From positions 1-62,620 of the forward strand of contig NZ_CACSLH010000016.1 in the NCBI RefSeq assembly GCF_902706605.1: DNA of 62,620 bases. The letters are read 5' to 3'. How positions within the stretch are numbered: position 1 is the stretch's first letter; every line of letters begins with the position of its first letter. Position numbers and translations under genes: made by a program. The notes beneath the pieces are model-generated. The model did not search any database and had not been told where the DNA came from. It saw only the letters and a program-made list of their open reading frames with translations. This stretch comes from Enterococcus sp. CSURQ0835 (GTDB lineage: Bacteria > Bacillota > Bacilli > Lactobacillales > Enterococcaceae). Positions 9,729 through 18,879 of the stretch are shown in pieces.

Positions 9729-10154
9729 TTATCTCTTCTTTTTGATTTCCTTTTTGTGCGCTTCATTGACGATCTGTTGCGCGGTCACATGATTATCTAG
9801 TTCAACATCTGTTTGGCCTTGCTTACGCAAAATTTCTTTTGCTTCAGCTTCGACGGCTTCGATTTTTTTGACGCGATTTTCTAATTCTGGCAGATGTTCC
9901 ACTTGCTTTTCTAATTCGGTGATCTTCTTTTGCAACGTGATGATCTCCGCTTGTTTTTTGACTTGATCAGAGATTGCATTGATCGCAAGTAAGATCGCTG
10001 CTTGTTCTTGATCGATATCTTGTGACAGTTGATGGATCTCCGCTAATTGTTCATTTACGACTTTAATGACCAGATCCATATGCTGTTTCGTTTCTTTTCC
10101 GATGATCGTGTACGTTTGATCGCCGACTTTTGCTTTATATCTAGTTTGAACCAC
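9729..10154 (-). CDS. zapA: Cell division protein ZapA
   Basis: ZapA is a small cytoplasmic protein that bundles FtsZ filaments at the division ring. The N-terminal ZapA globular domain (VGDQTYTIIGKET) is followed by a long coiled coil (residues about 50-125). The start is taken as GTG at 10154, 7 bases after GAGAGGGG; the frame remains open 17 codons further up but without a ribosome site. The result is a 141-residue protein, longer at the C-terminus than the Bacillus protein of about 85 residues; the tail ends in KKEIKKKR. Confidence 0.85.
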   Translation of the reverse strand: MVQTRYKAKVGDQTYTIIGKETKQHMDLVIKVVNEQLAEIHQLSQDIDQEQAAILLAINAISDQVKKQAEIITLQKKITELEKQVEHLPELENRVKKIEAVEAEAKEILRKQGQTDVELDNHVTAQQIVNEAHKKEIKKKR

Positions 10155-10351
10155 GGGTCTACCCCTCTCGTTATTGTTAAAAAACACTAGTCCATTATAT
10201 GCCAAAAAGTAGTTGCTTTACAACTTGCCATAAGAAAAATAAAGAAAAGAGTAAAATTTGCCCACAAAATCCTCAAAATGAAAAGCTCGAACTAAAAATG
10301 GTGCTTAAATTTTTATTCCGACTAAGTAAACTAGTACCAATTCTAACAAAA

Positions 10352-10386
10352 TAAAAAAACTAATCCCAATTGTAGCAGGGATTAGC
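10352..10386 (-). terminator. Terminator after the ireB-ruvX-yrzB operon
   Basis: A perfect 8-bp stem (10360-10367 with 10378-10385) is followed by TTTTTTT on the minus strand. Confidence 0.9.
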
Positions 10387-10402
10387 TTCTATCTTTAAGT
10401 GA

Positions 10403-10717
10403 TTATTCTTCTTCAGTCATAAACGTATTGAAGACTTCTTCGATCATATCCCACTCTTCATCCGTTTCGATCTGTTGCAATTCACCTTCGCTGCCGTCTG
10501 CATTTTCAACGTAAGCATAAGCTTGTAATTCAACATCTTCATCTTCTGGTACACCAGCTGGATAAAGTAAGACATAATTCCGATTGAATTCTTCTTGTCC
10601 ATCGATCGTCAATAAGATCTCATAAAGTGTTTCGTTACCATCATCGTCCACTAACGTGATGACTTCGTGTTCATGATCGTGATCATGGTCATGTGTATGA
10701 TTGTGTTCATCTGCCAT
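10403..10717 (-). CDS. yrzB: DUF1292 family protein YrzB
   Basis: This is a 104-residue acidic protein of the DUF1292/YrzB family, function unknown. The core reads [19 protein letters not shown] followed by YVLLYPAG. The N-terminus carries alternating His-Asp repeats (residues about 5-17) that could bind metal; this is an inference from composition. It is the last gene of the conserved ireB-ruvX-yrzB operon, 17 bases after ruvX, and ends at a clear terminator. Confidence 0.85.
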   Translation of the reverse strand: MADEHNHTHDHDHDHEHEVITLVDDDGNETLYEILLTIDGQEEFNRNYVLLYPAGVPEDEDVELQAYAYVENADGSEGELQQIETDEEWDMIEEVFNTFMTEEE

Positions 10718-10734
10718 TTGCTGTTCCTCTTTTC

Positions 10735-11166
10735 TTAAAATTTATTGCTGGTCCGATCCAAATAATTTTGTAAGATCATGACAGCAGCTAATTTGTCGAT
10801 AACTTTTTTACGTTTTGAACGGGAAGTGTCTGCTTGTTCCACTAACATCCGTTCCGCTTGCACGGTCGTCAAACGCTCATCTTGATAGTCCACCGGCAGC
10901 TCAAACAACGCTTTGATTTTTTCGCCATATGCCATTGAAGCTTCTGCACGAGGACCGATCGTGTTGTTCATGTTTTTCGGCAAACCGACAACAAAACGGC
11001 TGACTTGATATTCTTTGACTAACTCTGCTAAACGATCAAAGCCAAAATTTTCTTTTGTCTCATCAATGCGGATGATCTCTACGCCTTGTGCGGTCCAACC
11101 GAATGGATCACTCACTGCGATCCCCACGGTTTTCGAACCGACATCTAATCCCATCACTCGCTTCAT
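10735..11166 (-). CDS. ruvX: Holliday junction resolvase-like protein RuvX/YqgF
   Basis: This 143-residue RNase H-fold protein has the first catalytic Asp in [13 protein letters not shown] (D8), the Glu region near YQDERLTT and a final Asp in [11 protein letters not shown]. The family acts in 16S rRNA maturation and possibly junction resolution; both roles have been proposed. The start ATG overlaps the ireB stop by 4 bases (ATGA), showing translational coupling. Confidence 0.93.
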   Translation of the reverse strand: MKRVMGLDVGSKTVGIAVSDPFGWTAQGVEIIRIDETKENFGFDRLAELVKEYQVSRFVVGLPKNMNNTIGPRAEASMAYGEKIKALFELPVDYQDERLTTVQAERMLVEQADTSRSKRKKVIDKLAAVMILQNYLDRTSNKF

Positions 11167-11432
11167 TTGACGTTGATTCCGTGATCTTTTAAGTAACTCT
11201 TGACTAAGACTTCCATCACTTCATCTCGCTCATGACGACGGATCAGATTCCGAGCGTCTTGATAACGAGGAATATAGGCAGGATCGCCAGAAAGTAAGTA
11301 ACCTACGATCTGGTTGATTGGATTATATCCCTTTTCAGCAAGTGCGTTGTAAACGATTGCTAACGTCTCGCTGATTTCTTTTTTTCGATTGTCATCAAAA
11401 TCAAAGCGAACCGTTTCATCTGTGTAACCCAT
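11163..11432 (-). CDS. ireB: IreB family regulatory phosphoprotein
   Basis: This is an 89-residue protein of the IreB (formerly DUF965/YrzL) family. In Enterococcus faecalis, IreB is phosphorylated by the PASTA kinase IreK on N-terminal threonines and restrains intrinsic cephalosporin resistance. The N-terminus [12 protein letters not shown] keeps two threonines, at positions 4 and 7. The start at 11432 is chosen because GAGGTG lies just before it; an in-frame start 10 codons earlier has none. It heads the operon with ruvX and yrzB under a readable promoter. The kinase and phosphatase genes are not in this window. Confidence 0.92.
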   Translation of the reverse strand: MGYTDETVRFDFDDNRKKEISETLAIVYNALAEKGYNPINQIVGYLLSGDPAYIPRYQDARNLIRRHERDEVMEVLVKSYLKDHGINVK

Positions 11433-11467
11433 AGACTCACACCTCTTCCTCTCATTATTCAAACTCT

Positions 11468-11496
11468 ATTCTACTAAAAGAAACGGCAACTTACAA
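11468..11496 (-). promoter_or_regulatory. Promoter of the ireB-ruvX-yrzB operon
   Basis: On the minus strand, -35 TTGTAA, a 17-base spacer and -10 TAGAAT lie about 36 bases before the ireB start. Confidence 0.6.
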
Positions 11497-11548
11497 ACAT
11501 TGAAGCCGCATTTTAGCATTTGTTCACCAAATTGTAAAATAATATTTC

Positions 11549-12046
11549 TTAGAAAACGGTCAAAAAACGATTTTGCCAAATCATTCGATAAAAAGCATTC
11601 AATTGCGGCGCCGTTAAAAATTGATCATCATAGGTAGAATAGCCATCCGCTTTGATAAACCCTTGGTAATCTAAGCCATGAGCAAATTTGATCGTCGCAT
11701 CTAAACAAAATTCTGTTTGCGCACCACAAAATTCAATCGACTGGACGTGTAGTTGGTCCAATTTTTTTTGTAAACTCGTGTGGTAAAAACTATTGGGATG
11801 ATTTTTTTCTATGACTTGATCGTGCTTAGTGATCGCAAGTGCCGGATCAAACTGCCACGGGTCACTTGCGCGCAGCAAACCCGAATCGTGATGCTGAATA
11901 AAAATGATCGGCAAATTTGCCTCGTGATATTTTTTGATTCGTTCGTTGACAGTTTCAAGCAATTGTTCTTTGTGGTAAATTTTTTGGCCATCGTTTTCCA
12001 ACACACCTCGTTGCATGTCGATCACCAGTAAAATATCTTGAACCAT
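11549..12046 (-). CDS. Isochorismatase-family cysteine hydrolase
   Basis: This is a 165-residue member of the isochorismatase/nicotinamidase superfamily. The catalytic Asp is in LLVIDMQRG, the Lys is probably in VIEKNHPNSF, and the nucleophile Cys is in CGAQTEFCLD, which also carries the typical cis-peptide region. No nicotinate or siderophore genes are adjacent, so it could hydrolyse nicotinamide, a ureido acid or another small amide. A -10-like TGTTATAAT lies just upstream, next to the glnA terminator, suggesting its own transcript. Confidence 0.8.
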   Translation of the reverse strand: MVQDILLVIDMQRGVLENDGQKIYHKEQLLETVNERIKKYHEANLPIIFIQHHDSGLLRASDPWQFDPALAITKHDQVIEKNHPNSFYHTSLQKKLDQLHVQSIEFCGAQTEFCLDATIKFAHGLDYQGFIKADGYSTYDDQFLTAPQLNAFYRMIWQNRFLTVF

Positions 12047-12072
12047 TTTTTCACCTTCTGTTTGATTATAAC

Positions 12073-12101
12073 AAAAAAGCGGCAGACTCGGTGTCTGTCG
12101 C
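12073..12101 (-). terminator. Terminator after glnA
   Basis: A 9-bp stem with one A-C mismatch on the RNA strand (12079-12087 with 12093-12101) is followed by six T residues on the minus strand. Confidence 0.7.
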
Positions 12102-12119
12102 TCAATTTATTTCCTAAGC

Positions 12120-13460
12120 TTAATATAATTCGAGGTATTGTTCACGTTCCCAATCAGAAACAGTTTGTCGGAAAGCAGCCCATTCTAATTTTTTCGCTTC
12201 CACAAAGTTGTTAAAGATGTGCGTGCCTAATGCTTCGATCATGACATCATCTTCTCGTAAAACTTTGATCGCGTTGTGGATCGTAGAAGGTAAGTCATGG
12301 ATCTCCGCTTTTTTGCGTTCTTCTTCGCTCATCACATAGATGTTGCGATCTACTGCAGCTGGTGGCGTCAATTTATTTTCGATCCCATTCAAGCCGGCAG
12401 CTAATAAGACTGACATCACTAAGTAAGGATTAGCCGCTGGATCGACTGAACGTAATTCCAAACGAGTCGATAAGCCACGTGATTCGGGTACGCGGATCAA
12501 TGGTGAACGGTTATGACCAGACCAAGCCACATAAACCGGTGCTTCAAAACCAGGTACTAAACGTTTGTAAGAGTTGACGATCGGATTACAAACAGCCGTG
12601 TATGCCCGCGCATGTTTGATCAAACCAGCTAAGAAGTGGTAAGCAGTGTCACTTAATTTCATTTCGCCATCTTCATCGTAAAAGACATTGCCTTCATCAT
12701 TAAACAATGACATGTTGCAGTGCATTCCAGAACCATTGATCCCATATAATGGTTTTGGCATAAAGGTCGCATGCAAGCCATGTTTACGAGCAATCGTTTT
12801 AACGACTAATTTGAACGTTTGGATATTGTCACAAGCATCGATTGCATCAGCATATTTAAAATCGATCTCATGTTGGCCAGGTGCCACTTCATGGTGAGAA
12901 GCTTCTACTTCAAAGCCTAAACTTTCTAATTCCAATACGATATCGCGACGGCAATTTTCACCTAAGTCAGTAGGCGCAAAATCAAAGTAGCCACCTTTAT
13001 CATTTAAGTCCAAGGTCGGGTCACCATTTTCGTCCATTTTAAATAGGAAGAATTCTGGTTCAGGTCCTAAGTTGAAGGAAGTAAAGCCATGTTCTTTCAT
13101 CTTCGCTAAATTACGTTTTAAGTTCCCTCGTGGATCTCCTGCAAATGGCGTCCCATCCGGATTGTAAATATCGCAGATCAAGCGCCCAACTTTCCCGTGA
13201 TCACTTTCCCAAGGGAAGATCATCCAAGTCGACACATCTGGATACAAATACATATCACTTTCTTCGATCCGAACGAACCCTTCAATGGACGATCCGTCAA
13301 ACATCATTTTATTGCTCAACACTTTATCGATTTGGCTAACTGGAACTTCTACATTTTTGATGGTTCCCATGATATCTGTGAACATCAAACGTAAAAAGCG
13401 GACATTTTCTTCCTCAACGATTCGTTTAATATCTTCACCAGTTAAATCTCTTCTAGGCAT
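12120..13460 (-). CDS. glnA: Glutamine synthetase, type I-alpha
   Basis: This enzyme makes glutamine from glutamate, ammonia and ATP in the cytoplasm. The 446-residue length is that of the GSI-alpha class of Gram-positives, which lacks the adenylylation site and is instead feedback-inhibited. Visible are the N-terminal beta-grasp domain, [10 protein letters not shown], the metal-binding [11 protein letters not shown], the [13 protein letters not shown] loop, NGSGMHCN, and the ATP/Glu site near [11 protein letters not shown]. In Bacillus, feedback-inhibited GS also steers GlnR. It follows glnR by 42 bases, and both share the promoter with the GlnR box. Confidence 0.98.
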   Translation of the reverse strand: MPRRDLTGEDIKRIVEEENVRFLRLMFTDIMGTIKNVEVPVSQIDKVLSNKMMFDGSSIEGFVRIEESDMYLYPDVSTWMIFPWESDHGKVGRLICDIYNPDGTPFAGDPRGNLKRNLAKMKEHGFTSFNLGPEPEFFLFKMDENGDPTLDLNDKGGYFDFAPTDLGENCRRDIVLELESLGFEVEASHHEVAPGQHEIDFKYADAIDACDNIQTFKLVVKTIARKHGLHATFMPKPLYGINGSGMHCNMSLFNDEGNVFYDEDGEMKLSDTAYHFLAGLIKHARAYTAVCNPIVNSYKRLVPGFEAPVYVAWSGHNRSPLIRVPESRGLSTRLELRSVDPAANPYLVMSVLLAAGLNGIENKLTPPAAVDRNIYVMSEEERKKAEIHDLPSTIHNAIKVLREDDVMIEALGTHIFNNFVEAKKLEWAAFRQTVSDWEREQYLELY

Positions 13461-13502
13461 AGTATCCCTTCCTCACACTTCATTTTTTTATATTCCACAA
13501 TC

Positions 13503-13889
13503 TTAAAGCTTGGGGCCTTGCGATTGATATGGATTTGGCTGTGTTTGGTTCAACCCGCTTTGGGTCAGCATCTCATCATAGAAAATTCGGCGGACATCTT
13601 CATCGGTCAGTGGCAGTTTTTCCTTTGCGGCTTTTTCTTCAGCTTTACGCATCTCATACACTCGCTTGATCCCCGCCATATTCAACCCATCGGACAAATA
13701 ATCTTTGATCTCTAACAAGACATCGATATCATTTAGAGAATACATTCTACGGTTGCCTTCGCTGCGCTCGGGATGGATCAATTCTTGTTCTTCATAATAC
13801 CGGATCTGCCGGGCTGTCAGGTCAGTCAGCTTCATCACTGTACCGATTGGAAAAACGGCAAGCGAACGTCGTAATTCTTTTTCCCGCAT
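13503..13889 (-). CDS. glnR: MerR-family repressor GlnR
   Basis: GlnR represses glnRA and other nitrogen genes when glutamine is plentiful. The 128-residue protein has the MerR winged helix (TVMKLTDLTARQIRYYEEQELI, in parts) and the RRMYSLNDIDVLLEIK segment, followed by the short C-terminal tail that, in Bacillus, responds to feedback-inhibited GS. AGGAGG precedes the ATG. Its own promoter is flanked upstream by a perfect TGTNA-N7-TNACA box, so autoregulation is expected. Confidence 0.95.
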   Translation of the reverse strand: MREKELRRSLAVFPIGTVMKLTDLTARQIRYYEEQELIHPERSEGNRRMYSLNDIDVLLEIKDYLSDGLNMAGIKRVYEMRKAEEKAAKEKLPLTDEDVRRIFYDEMLTQSGLNQTQPNPYQSQGPKL

Positions 13890-13920
13890 CTCATATCCTC
13901 CTCATTTCTAAGATGTGAAT

Positions 13921-13949
13921 AGAATACCAAGACATAGACCACTTGTCAA
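13921..13949 (-). promoter_or_regulatory. Promoter of glnRA
   Basis: The minus strand has a consensus -35 TTGACA (13944-13949), a 17-base spacer and -10 TATTCT (13921-13926), about 32 bases before the glnR start. Confidence 0.85.
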
Positions 13950-13956
13950 TCCTAAA

Positions 13957-13973
13957 TGTAAGATTTTATCACA
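13957..13973 (-). promoter_or_regulatory. GlnR operator
   Basis: TGTAA-GATTTTA-TCACA matches the GlnR/TnrA consensus TGTNA-N7-TNACA exactly. It ends 8 bases upstream of the -35 of the glnRA promoter, the position expected for repression. Confidence 0.85.
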
Positions 13974-14021
13974 TGAGAAATAAATTTTTTCTAACATCAT
14001 GAGAAAGTCAGTGCTGCCAAC

Positions 14022-14047
14022 AAAAAAAACGCCCTAACTAGGACGTT
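14022..14047 (-). terminator. Terminator after the hflX-ynbB transcript
   Basis: A 7-bp stem with one G-U pair (14028-14034 with 14041-14047) is followed by eight T residues on the minus strand. It separates the miaA-hflX-ynbB transcript from glnRA. Confidence 0.85.
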
Positions 14048-15304
14048 TTACGCATGATAAACATCATTGACAGCATTGCAGACGGCGATCTTAACATGTT
14101 CAAAGGTTAGACCACCTTGTAAATATAATGAGTATGGTTCTCGCAGCGGACCATCTGCGCTCAGCTCGATACTAGCGCCTTGCACAAAAGTTCCCGCCGC
14201 CATGATGATCTCGTCTTCATAACCGGCCATTTCAGAAGGCACAGGAGCCACGAAGGCATCGATCGGCGAATACTTTTGGATCGACTGACAAAACTTGATC
14301 ATGGCACTTCGATCTTTAAAATCAATCAGTTGGATCAAATCAGTTCGTGGTTCATCCCACTTCGGTGTAGAAGGTAAATCATATTCCGCCAGTAACGCCG
14401 AAGAAAAGACTGCTCCAGAGATTGCTTGACTCACAACATGAGGAGCTAAGAAGAAACCTTGCAACATATCATAAACCGTCCCCAACATCGCGCCACCTTC
14501 AGCACCCACGCCCGGTGTCGTCAAACGATACGCACAACGTTCGATCAAATCTGCGCGGCCAACGAGATAGCCGCCAGTTTTAGCGATCCCGCCGCCTGGA
14601 TTTTTGATCAATGAGCCTGCCATCAGATCCGCTCCGACTTGGGTAGGCTCTAATAGTTCTGCAAACTCGCCATAGCAATTATCTACAAAGATGGTCACAT
14701 TTGGTGCAATGGACTTAACGAAATCACACATTTCTTTGATCTGCTCGATCGTAAACGAAGGACGCGCTGCATACCCTCGCGAACGTTGGATCGCAACGAC
14801 TTTAGTTTTGGTCGTTAGTTTAGCCTTTAGTCCTTCAAAGTCTACTTGACCATCAGCTTTTAAATCAACTTTGTCATACCCGATATTATATTCTTTGAAT
14901 GATCCGATCCCATTGCCAGCCACTCCGATCACTTCAAGCAACGTATCGTACGGTGTGCCGGTAATATAAAGCAGATCATCCCCGGGGCGCAACACCCCAA
15001 AAAGTGCTGTGGCGATCGCATGCGTCCCAGAAGTGATCTGAGGTCTGACTAATGCTTGTTGCGCACCAAAGACTTGCGCGTACACAGCTTCTAACACATC
15101 ACGACCTAAATCATCATTGCCATATCCAGTCGACGGTAAAAAATGGGTCTCTGAGACTTGATTGTCACGAAAAGCCGCCAAAACTTTTGCTTGATTAGAT
15201 AAAGCGACTTCGCGAATTTCCTTTAACCGCGCTTCGATTTTTTGATCGACCCGATCGATTTTTTCTACTAATTCCGGTGCAAAATTATTTGTCCAACTCA
15301 TCAT
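14048..15304 (-). CDS. ynbB: PLP-dependent methionine gamma-lyase family protein YnbB
   Basis: This is a 418-residue protein of the YnbB family, often annotated as aluminium resistance or methionine gamma-lyase family protein. It has a fold-type I PLP aminotransferase core: VFVDNCYGEFAE, with the Asp that contacts the PLP nitrogen, and SLIKNPGGGIAKTGGY, with the Schiff-base lysine. The true reaction is not settled. The start overlaps the hflX end by about 20 bases, with AAGGAG upstream; a second ATG follows immediately. The order miaA-hflX-ynbB-glnR-glnA matches Bacillus, without the hfq and ymaF insertions. Confidence 0.85.
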   Translation of the reverse strand: MMSWTNNFAPELVEKIDRVDQKIEARLKEIREVALSNQAKVLAAFRDNQVSETHFLPSTGYGNDDLGRDVLEAVYAQVFGAQQALVRPQITSGTHAIATALFGVLRPGDDLLYITGTPYDTLLEVIGVAGNGIGSFKEYNIGYDKVDLKADGQVDFEGLKAKLTTKTKVVAIQRSRGYAARPSFTIEQIKEMCDFVKSIAPNVTIFVDNCYGEFAELLEPTQVGADLMAGSLIKNPGGGIAKTGGYLVGRADLIERCAYRLTTPGVGAEGGAMLGTVYDMLQGFFLAPHVVSQAISGAVFSSALLAEYDLPSTPKWDEPRTDLIQLIDFKDRSAMIKFCQSIQKYSPIDAFVAPVPSEMAGYEDEIIMAAGTFVQGASIELSADGPLREPYSLYLQGGLTFEHVKIAVCNAVNDVYHA

Positions 15305-16529
15305 TCATTCTCCTTAACCAGCTGGAACCTTTTTTGGCAAAGCCACGGATCACATAATTATTTTGCGCTTCATCAAAGTCTTGGCTCAGCACAAGTGTCT
15401 CGCGTTTGATGGCACTGAGAGCTTGACCTTCATCACTTTTTAAATGCACTAAGTAAGGTTCCAGCAATTCCATGATTTCTTTTTTGATGGCTTCAGCCAA
15501 CACTTCTTTTCCCTGACTTGATTTAGCTGAGATCAACGTACTGGGAAAAAGGGTCGGCGTGAAGTGATTCGGATTGATCCGATCAGCTTTGTTATAAATC
15601 GTCAAGATCGGGATATCTTCCATCTTTAATTCTTTCAACAAATCGAGCACCGTTTGTTCTTGCAACTGCCGATCTTCAGCTGAAGCATCTACTACATGCA
15701 ATAATAGATCCATCCCTTGACTCTCTTCTAACGTTGAATGGAAAGCATCGATCAATTGTGTCGGTAAATCTTGAATAAACCCAACTGTATCGGTGATCGT
15801 CGTTTCCATTCCTTGTGGCAAGCGCCAACGTTTCGTCAATGGATCAAGCGTTGCAAATAATTGATCTTCTGAATAAGTCTCAGCATTAGTCAATAAATTT
15901 AAGATCGTCGACTTGCCTGCATTGGTGTACCCGATCAGTCCCATTTGAAAAATCGCTGAGTCTTGTCGTTTTTGCCGACTTCTTTGGCGATGGGCTTCCA
16001 CTGATTTTAATTCTTTTTTGATCGCTGAGATGCGGCGACGGATATGACGGCGATCCGTTTCTAATTTTGTTTCCCCGGGTCCCCGCGTACCGATCCCCCC
16101 GCCTAAGCGTGACAAGCTTTGGCCTTGCCCCATCAAACGTGGCATCAAATAACTCAGCTGGGCTAACTCAACTTGCAATTTTCCTTCTTTTGAACGAGCA
16201 CGCGAAGCAAAGATATCCAAGATCAATTGGATCCGATCGATCACTTTTACAGCCAGTACTTCTTCTAGTGTCTGACTTTGCCGCGGTGTCAATTCATGAT
16301 TGAAGATGACTAGATCCGCTTCGTGAGCGACTACTAATTCGGCGAGATCTTGTACTTTACCTTTTCCGATAATGGTTTGCCGATCGATCTTAGGCCGGTG
16401 TTGAGTGAGTGAAAAGACAATCTCACCGTGAGCCGTCTTCGTCAGTCCCGCCAACTCGTGCATCGATTCCAAATAATTTTTCTTATTGTCTTCTGTTTCT
16501 ACTCCAACTAAAATCACTTTTTCTGACAA
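15285..16529 (-). CDS. hflX: Ribosome-associated GTPase HflX
   Basis: HflX binds the 50S subunit and splits stalled or hibernating 70S ribosomes. The 414-residue protein has the N-terminal HflX domain with its Gly-rich loop (RLGGGIGTRGPGETKLE), then the G domain with G1 GYTNAGKST, G3 DTVGF and G4 NKAD. The start is taken as TTG at 16529, 6 bases after AGGAGGG and 2 bases after the miaA stop; a GTG 7 codons earlier lies before that ribosome site and is less likely. Confidence 0.92.
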   Translation of the reverse strand: MSEKVILVGVETEDNKKNYLESMHELAGLTKTAHGEIVFSLTQHRPKIDRQTIIGKGKVQDLAELVVAHEADLVIFNHELTPRQSQTLEEVLAVKVIDRIQLILDIFASRARSKEGKLQVELAQLSYLMPRLMGQGQSLSRLGGGIGTRGPGETKLETDRRHIRRRISAIKKELKSVEAHRQRSRQKRQDSAIFQMGLIGYTNAGKSTILNLLTNAETYSEDQLFATLDPLTKRWRLPQGMETTITDTVGFIQDLPTQLIDAFHSTLEESQGMDLLLHVVDASAEDRQLQEQTVLDLLKELKMEDIPILTIYNKADRINPNHFTPTLFPSTLISAKSSQGKEVLAEAIKKEIMELLEPYLVHLKSDEGQALSAIKRETLVLSQDFDEAQNNYVIRGFAKKGSSWLRRMNDELDK

Positions 16530-16531
16530 AA

Positions 16532-17452
16532 CTATCCCTCCTGTAACCACGTGGCGATTGTCGTTTCGATTGTTGTTAATTCGGTTGGCTGCAATACTAG
16601 ATCATACCAATGAACGGGCATCCGGTTACGAAACCAAGTCAATTGACGTTTCGCATAGCGGCGAGATTGTTGTTTGACTTGTTCCACCGCTGCAGTTAAC
16701 GAAAGTTCTCCTTTGAAATACGGAAAAAATTCCTTGTAGCCGATGCCTTGTGCCGCTTGCACAGTTGGTGTCGCCGCCAATTTTTCAGCTTCGATCAACA
16801 AGCCTTGTTCTACCATCAGATCGACCCGCTGATTGATTCGGTCATACAAAACTTTACGGTCAGTATCTAGTCCGATCAAATAAAAATCATACAACGGTTT
16901 AGGCGTTTCTTTTGGTTCTGCGATGGAATGTCCCGTCAACTCAAACACTTCTAATGCCCGCACCACTTTTTTTTGATTATTGAAATGAATCTTAGCAGCC
17001 GCTAACGAATCTTTTTTCGCAAGCAACTGCCATAAAGCTTCATTGCCGTTTTTTTGCGCGTACTGGGTATACTGTTCCCGCAACGCTTGGGCTTTTAATT
17101 CTTCTCGACTGCCCAACTGATAATCCCACAATAACGATTGGATATAAAGTCCAGTCCCGCCCACTACGATCGGCAATTTACCGCGAGCCGTGATATCTGC
17201 AATCGCCAGCCGACCCATCTGTTGAAAATCGGCAGCTGAATAATTTTCAGTGAGGGTTCGAACATCGAGCAAGTGATGCGGGACCCCTTGCATCTCATGT
17301 GGTGTCACTTTAGCCGTTCCAATGTCTAATCCTTGATAAACTTGCATCGAGTCACCGCTGATGATCTCACCGTTGAACTTTTTCGCTAATTCGATACTCA
17401 AACTAGTTTTTCCAACCGCAGTCGGTCCGACGATCGCAATCACTTTTTTCAT
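16532..17452 (-). CDS. miaA: tRNA dimethylallyltransferase MiaA
   Basis: MiaA adds a dimethylallyl group to A37 of tRNAs that read codons starting with U. The 306-residue protein has the P-loop GPTAVGKTSL at residues 8-17, the catalytic Asp in ISGDSMQVYQGLDIGTAK, VGGTGLYIQSL, and the RQLTWFRNR motif near the end. The start overlaps the glycerophosphodiesterase stop by 4 bases, so it is translated in the same operon. Confidence 0.96.
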   Translation of the reverse strand: MKKVIAIVGPTAVGKTSLSIELAKKFNGEIISGDSMQVYQGLDIGTAKVTPHEMQGVPHHLLDVRTLTENYSAADFQQMGRLAIADITARGKLPIVVGGTGLYIQSLLWDYQLGSREELKAQALREQYTQYAQKNGNEALWQLLAKKDSLAAAKIHFNNQKKVVRALEVFELTGHSIAEPKETPKPLYDFYLIGLDTDRKVLYDRINQRVDLMVEQGLLIEAEKLAATPTVQAAQGIGYKEFFPYFKGELSLTAAVEQVKQQSRRYAKRQLTWFRNRMPVHWYDLVLQPTELTTIETTIATWLQEG

Positions 17453-18183
17453 CGCCGCACCATATTCTTTACCCGACCCGCTTTTTCAGGAAAGTCAGTG
17501 ATCACACTGGCTACGCCCCAATCAAAACAGTTCAACAGCGTTTGGTACAAATTGATTGTCCACGGCCGAATCGCTTTTGGATAGTCTTCAACTTGCGCAC
17601 GATTATTCTTTACCCACTCATAACTAGGATGAATGCCTTCGATGTAATCCAGATCGCGAGCGGCGGCGATTTTTTTAGCCGAGTCTTTCAAGATCAGATC
17701 CAATTGCACCTCAGGCTCCAATTGGTGCATGATCGTGAGCGAGGCTAAATTAAAACTTGAATACCAATGAGTGAACGGCCAGCTGCGTTGCGCTAATAAC
17801 GCCGACGTTTTAGCTTCGATCTCAGGGTAATGAAATTTATCCGTCTTCAACTCAATATTTAAAAAACCGCGAAATTGCATCTGTAACAACAAGTTCAACA
17901 CCTCTTGCAAAGTCGCGATCTTCGTAGCGCGATATTTTTTAGCAAACCAACTGCCAGCATCTAATTCTTTTAATTCTGCTAACGTCAGCTCACGTATCAA
18001 GCCTTTACCGTTAGTGGTCCGATCAACACTTTCATCGTGGATCACGACGAGTTCTTGATCTTTAGTCAAATGAACATCCAACTCGATCCCGTCAGCACCT
18101 GCTCGAACAGCTTCCGCAAAAGCTGGCAATGTATTTTCTGGCCGATTTCCGCTACTGCCGCGGTGAGCCATTATCAAAGTCAC
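17449..18183 (-). CDS. Glycerophosphodiester phosphodiesterase family protein
   Basis: This enzyme hydrolyses glycerophosphodiesters to glycerol-3-phosphate and an alcohol. The 244-residue protein lacks a signal peptide and is probably cytoplasmic. The active-site motifs are MAHRGSSGNRPENT, GADGIELDVHLTKD and VIHDESVDRTT, holding the catalytic histidines and metal-binding Glu/Asp. The start is taken as GTG at 18183, 8 bases after GGGAGG. Substrates could come from phospholipid or lipoteichoic acid turnover. It lies between an unknown membrane protein and miaA. Confidence 0.9.
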   Translation of the reverse strand: MTLIMAHRGSSGNRPENTLPAFAEAVRAGADGIELDVHLTKDQELVVIHDESVDRTTNGKGLIRELTLAELKELDAGSWFAKKYRATKIATLQEVLNLLLQMQFRGFLNIELKTDKFHYPEIEAKTSALLAQRSWPFTHWYSSFNLASLTIMHQLEPEVQLDLILKDSAKKIAAARDLDYIEGIHPSYEWVKNNRAQVEDYPKAIRPWTINLYQTLLNCFDWGVASVITDFPEKAGRVKNMVRR

Positions 18184-18200
18184 GATTTTTTCCTCCCATC

Positions 18201-18710
18201 TCACTGAACATCAAAATGTCGCAGCGGTTCTTTCGTTAATTTTTCTAGTTGCGCGCGTCGTTCATCTGCTAATTCGATCAAACGATCAGAAAAAGATTCC
18301 ATGATGATTCGGCCACCTTTATAAGTGTAGCCACCCATCCGTGCCGTTTCGTCTGGTGGTAACACGACTTTGTGATGCGAGATATTTTTGAAAAATTCCT
18401 CTACTAAGTAACTAGGTAAATAAAAATTATTTTGCGCGGTAAAAGACTGCAAATAAATATAATCGTCAATCGTGATGTAACAATCGTCAAACGCGTCAAA
18501 GCTGACATACTCACTGCGATACAAATTACGCTTGCTCAAGATCTCGTTGATTTTTTGATTGAGCAGTTGCAACGTGGTGATTTCTTTGACTTTATGTGCT
18601 ATTTCATTTTCCCGGGCTTTTTGGCGCTCCAAATATTTAAATAAAATAAGTAATGCGACTAAGACGATCAACGCACCGATGACCACGCCCAATAAGCCGA
18701 CCCACAACAT
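18201..18710 (-). CDS. Membrane-anchored protein of unknown function
   Basis: I do not recognise this family. From the ATG at 18710, preceded by GGGGGGA, it is 169 residues long. It has one strong N-terminal transmembrane helix (residues about 2-25), then a charged, partly coiled-coil linker (about 26-60) and a soluble domain rich in Tyr/Phe with the segment EYVSFDAFDDCYITIDDYIY in it. The frame is open for another 55 codons upstream, but that part would overlap the clpP promoter region. It precedes the glycerophosphodiesterase by 17 bases and probably shares its transcript. An N-in anchor with a cytoplasmic domain, or the reverse, are both possible. Confidence 0.6.
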   Translation of the reverse strand: MLWVGLLGVVIGALIVLVALLILFKYLERQKARENEIAHKVKEITTLQLLNQKINEILSKRNLYRSEYVSFDAFDDCYITIDDYIYLQSFTAQNNFYLPSYLVEEFFKNISHHKVVLPPDETARMGGYTYKGGRIIMESFSDRLIELADERRAQLEKLTKEPLRHFDVQ

Positions 18711-18879
18711 AAAGATCCCCCCAATTTTCTGCGGTGAAAAAATTTTTTCACGCGTCAAGTCCGCCGCTGAAAATTTCAAGTTCGACTGAAGATCAAACGA
18801 CTCTGCTTGCCTATCCATAGTACCATATTTTTTTAACAGACGGATAGCAACGGACCGGGAAATCGGTCGAATCATTTCA

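Noticed and set aside
10735-11166. RuvX as a mobile-element resolvase
   Set aside because: It is the conserved YqgF-type housekeeping gene in its usual ireB-ruvX-yrzB order.
18711-18875. N-terminal extension of the unknown membrane protein by 55 codons
   Set aside because: The extension has no good ribosome site and runs up to the clpP promoter; the ATG at 18710 starts directly at a transmembrane anchor.
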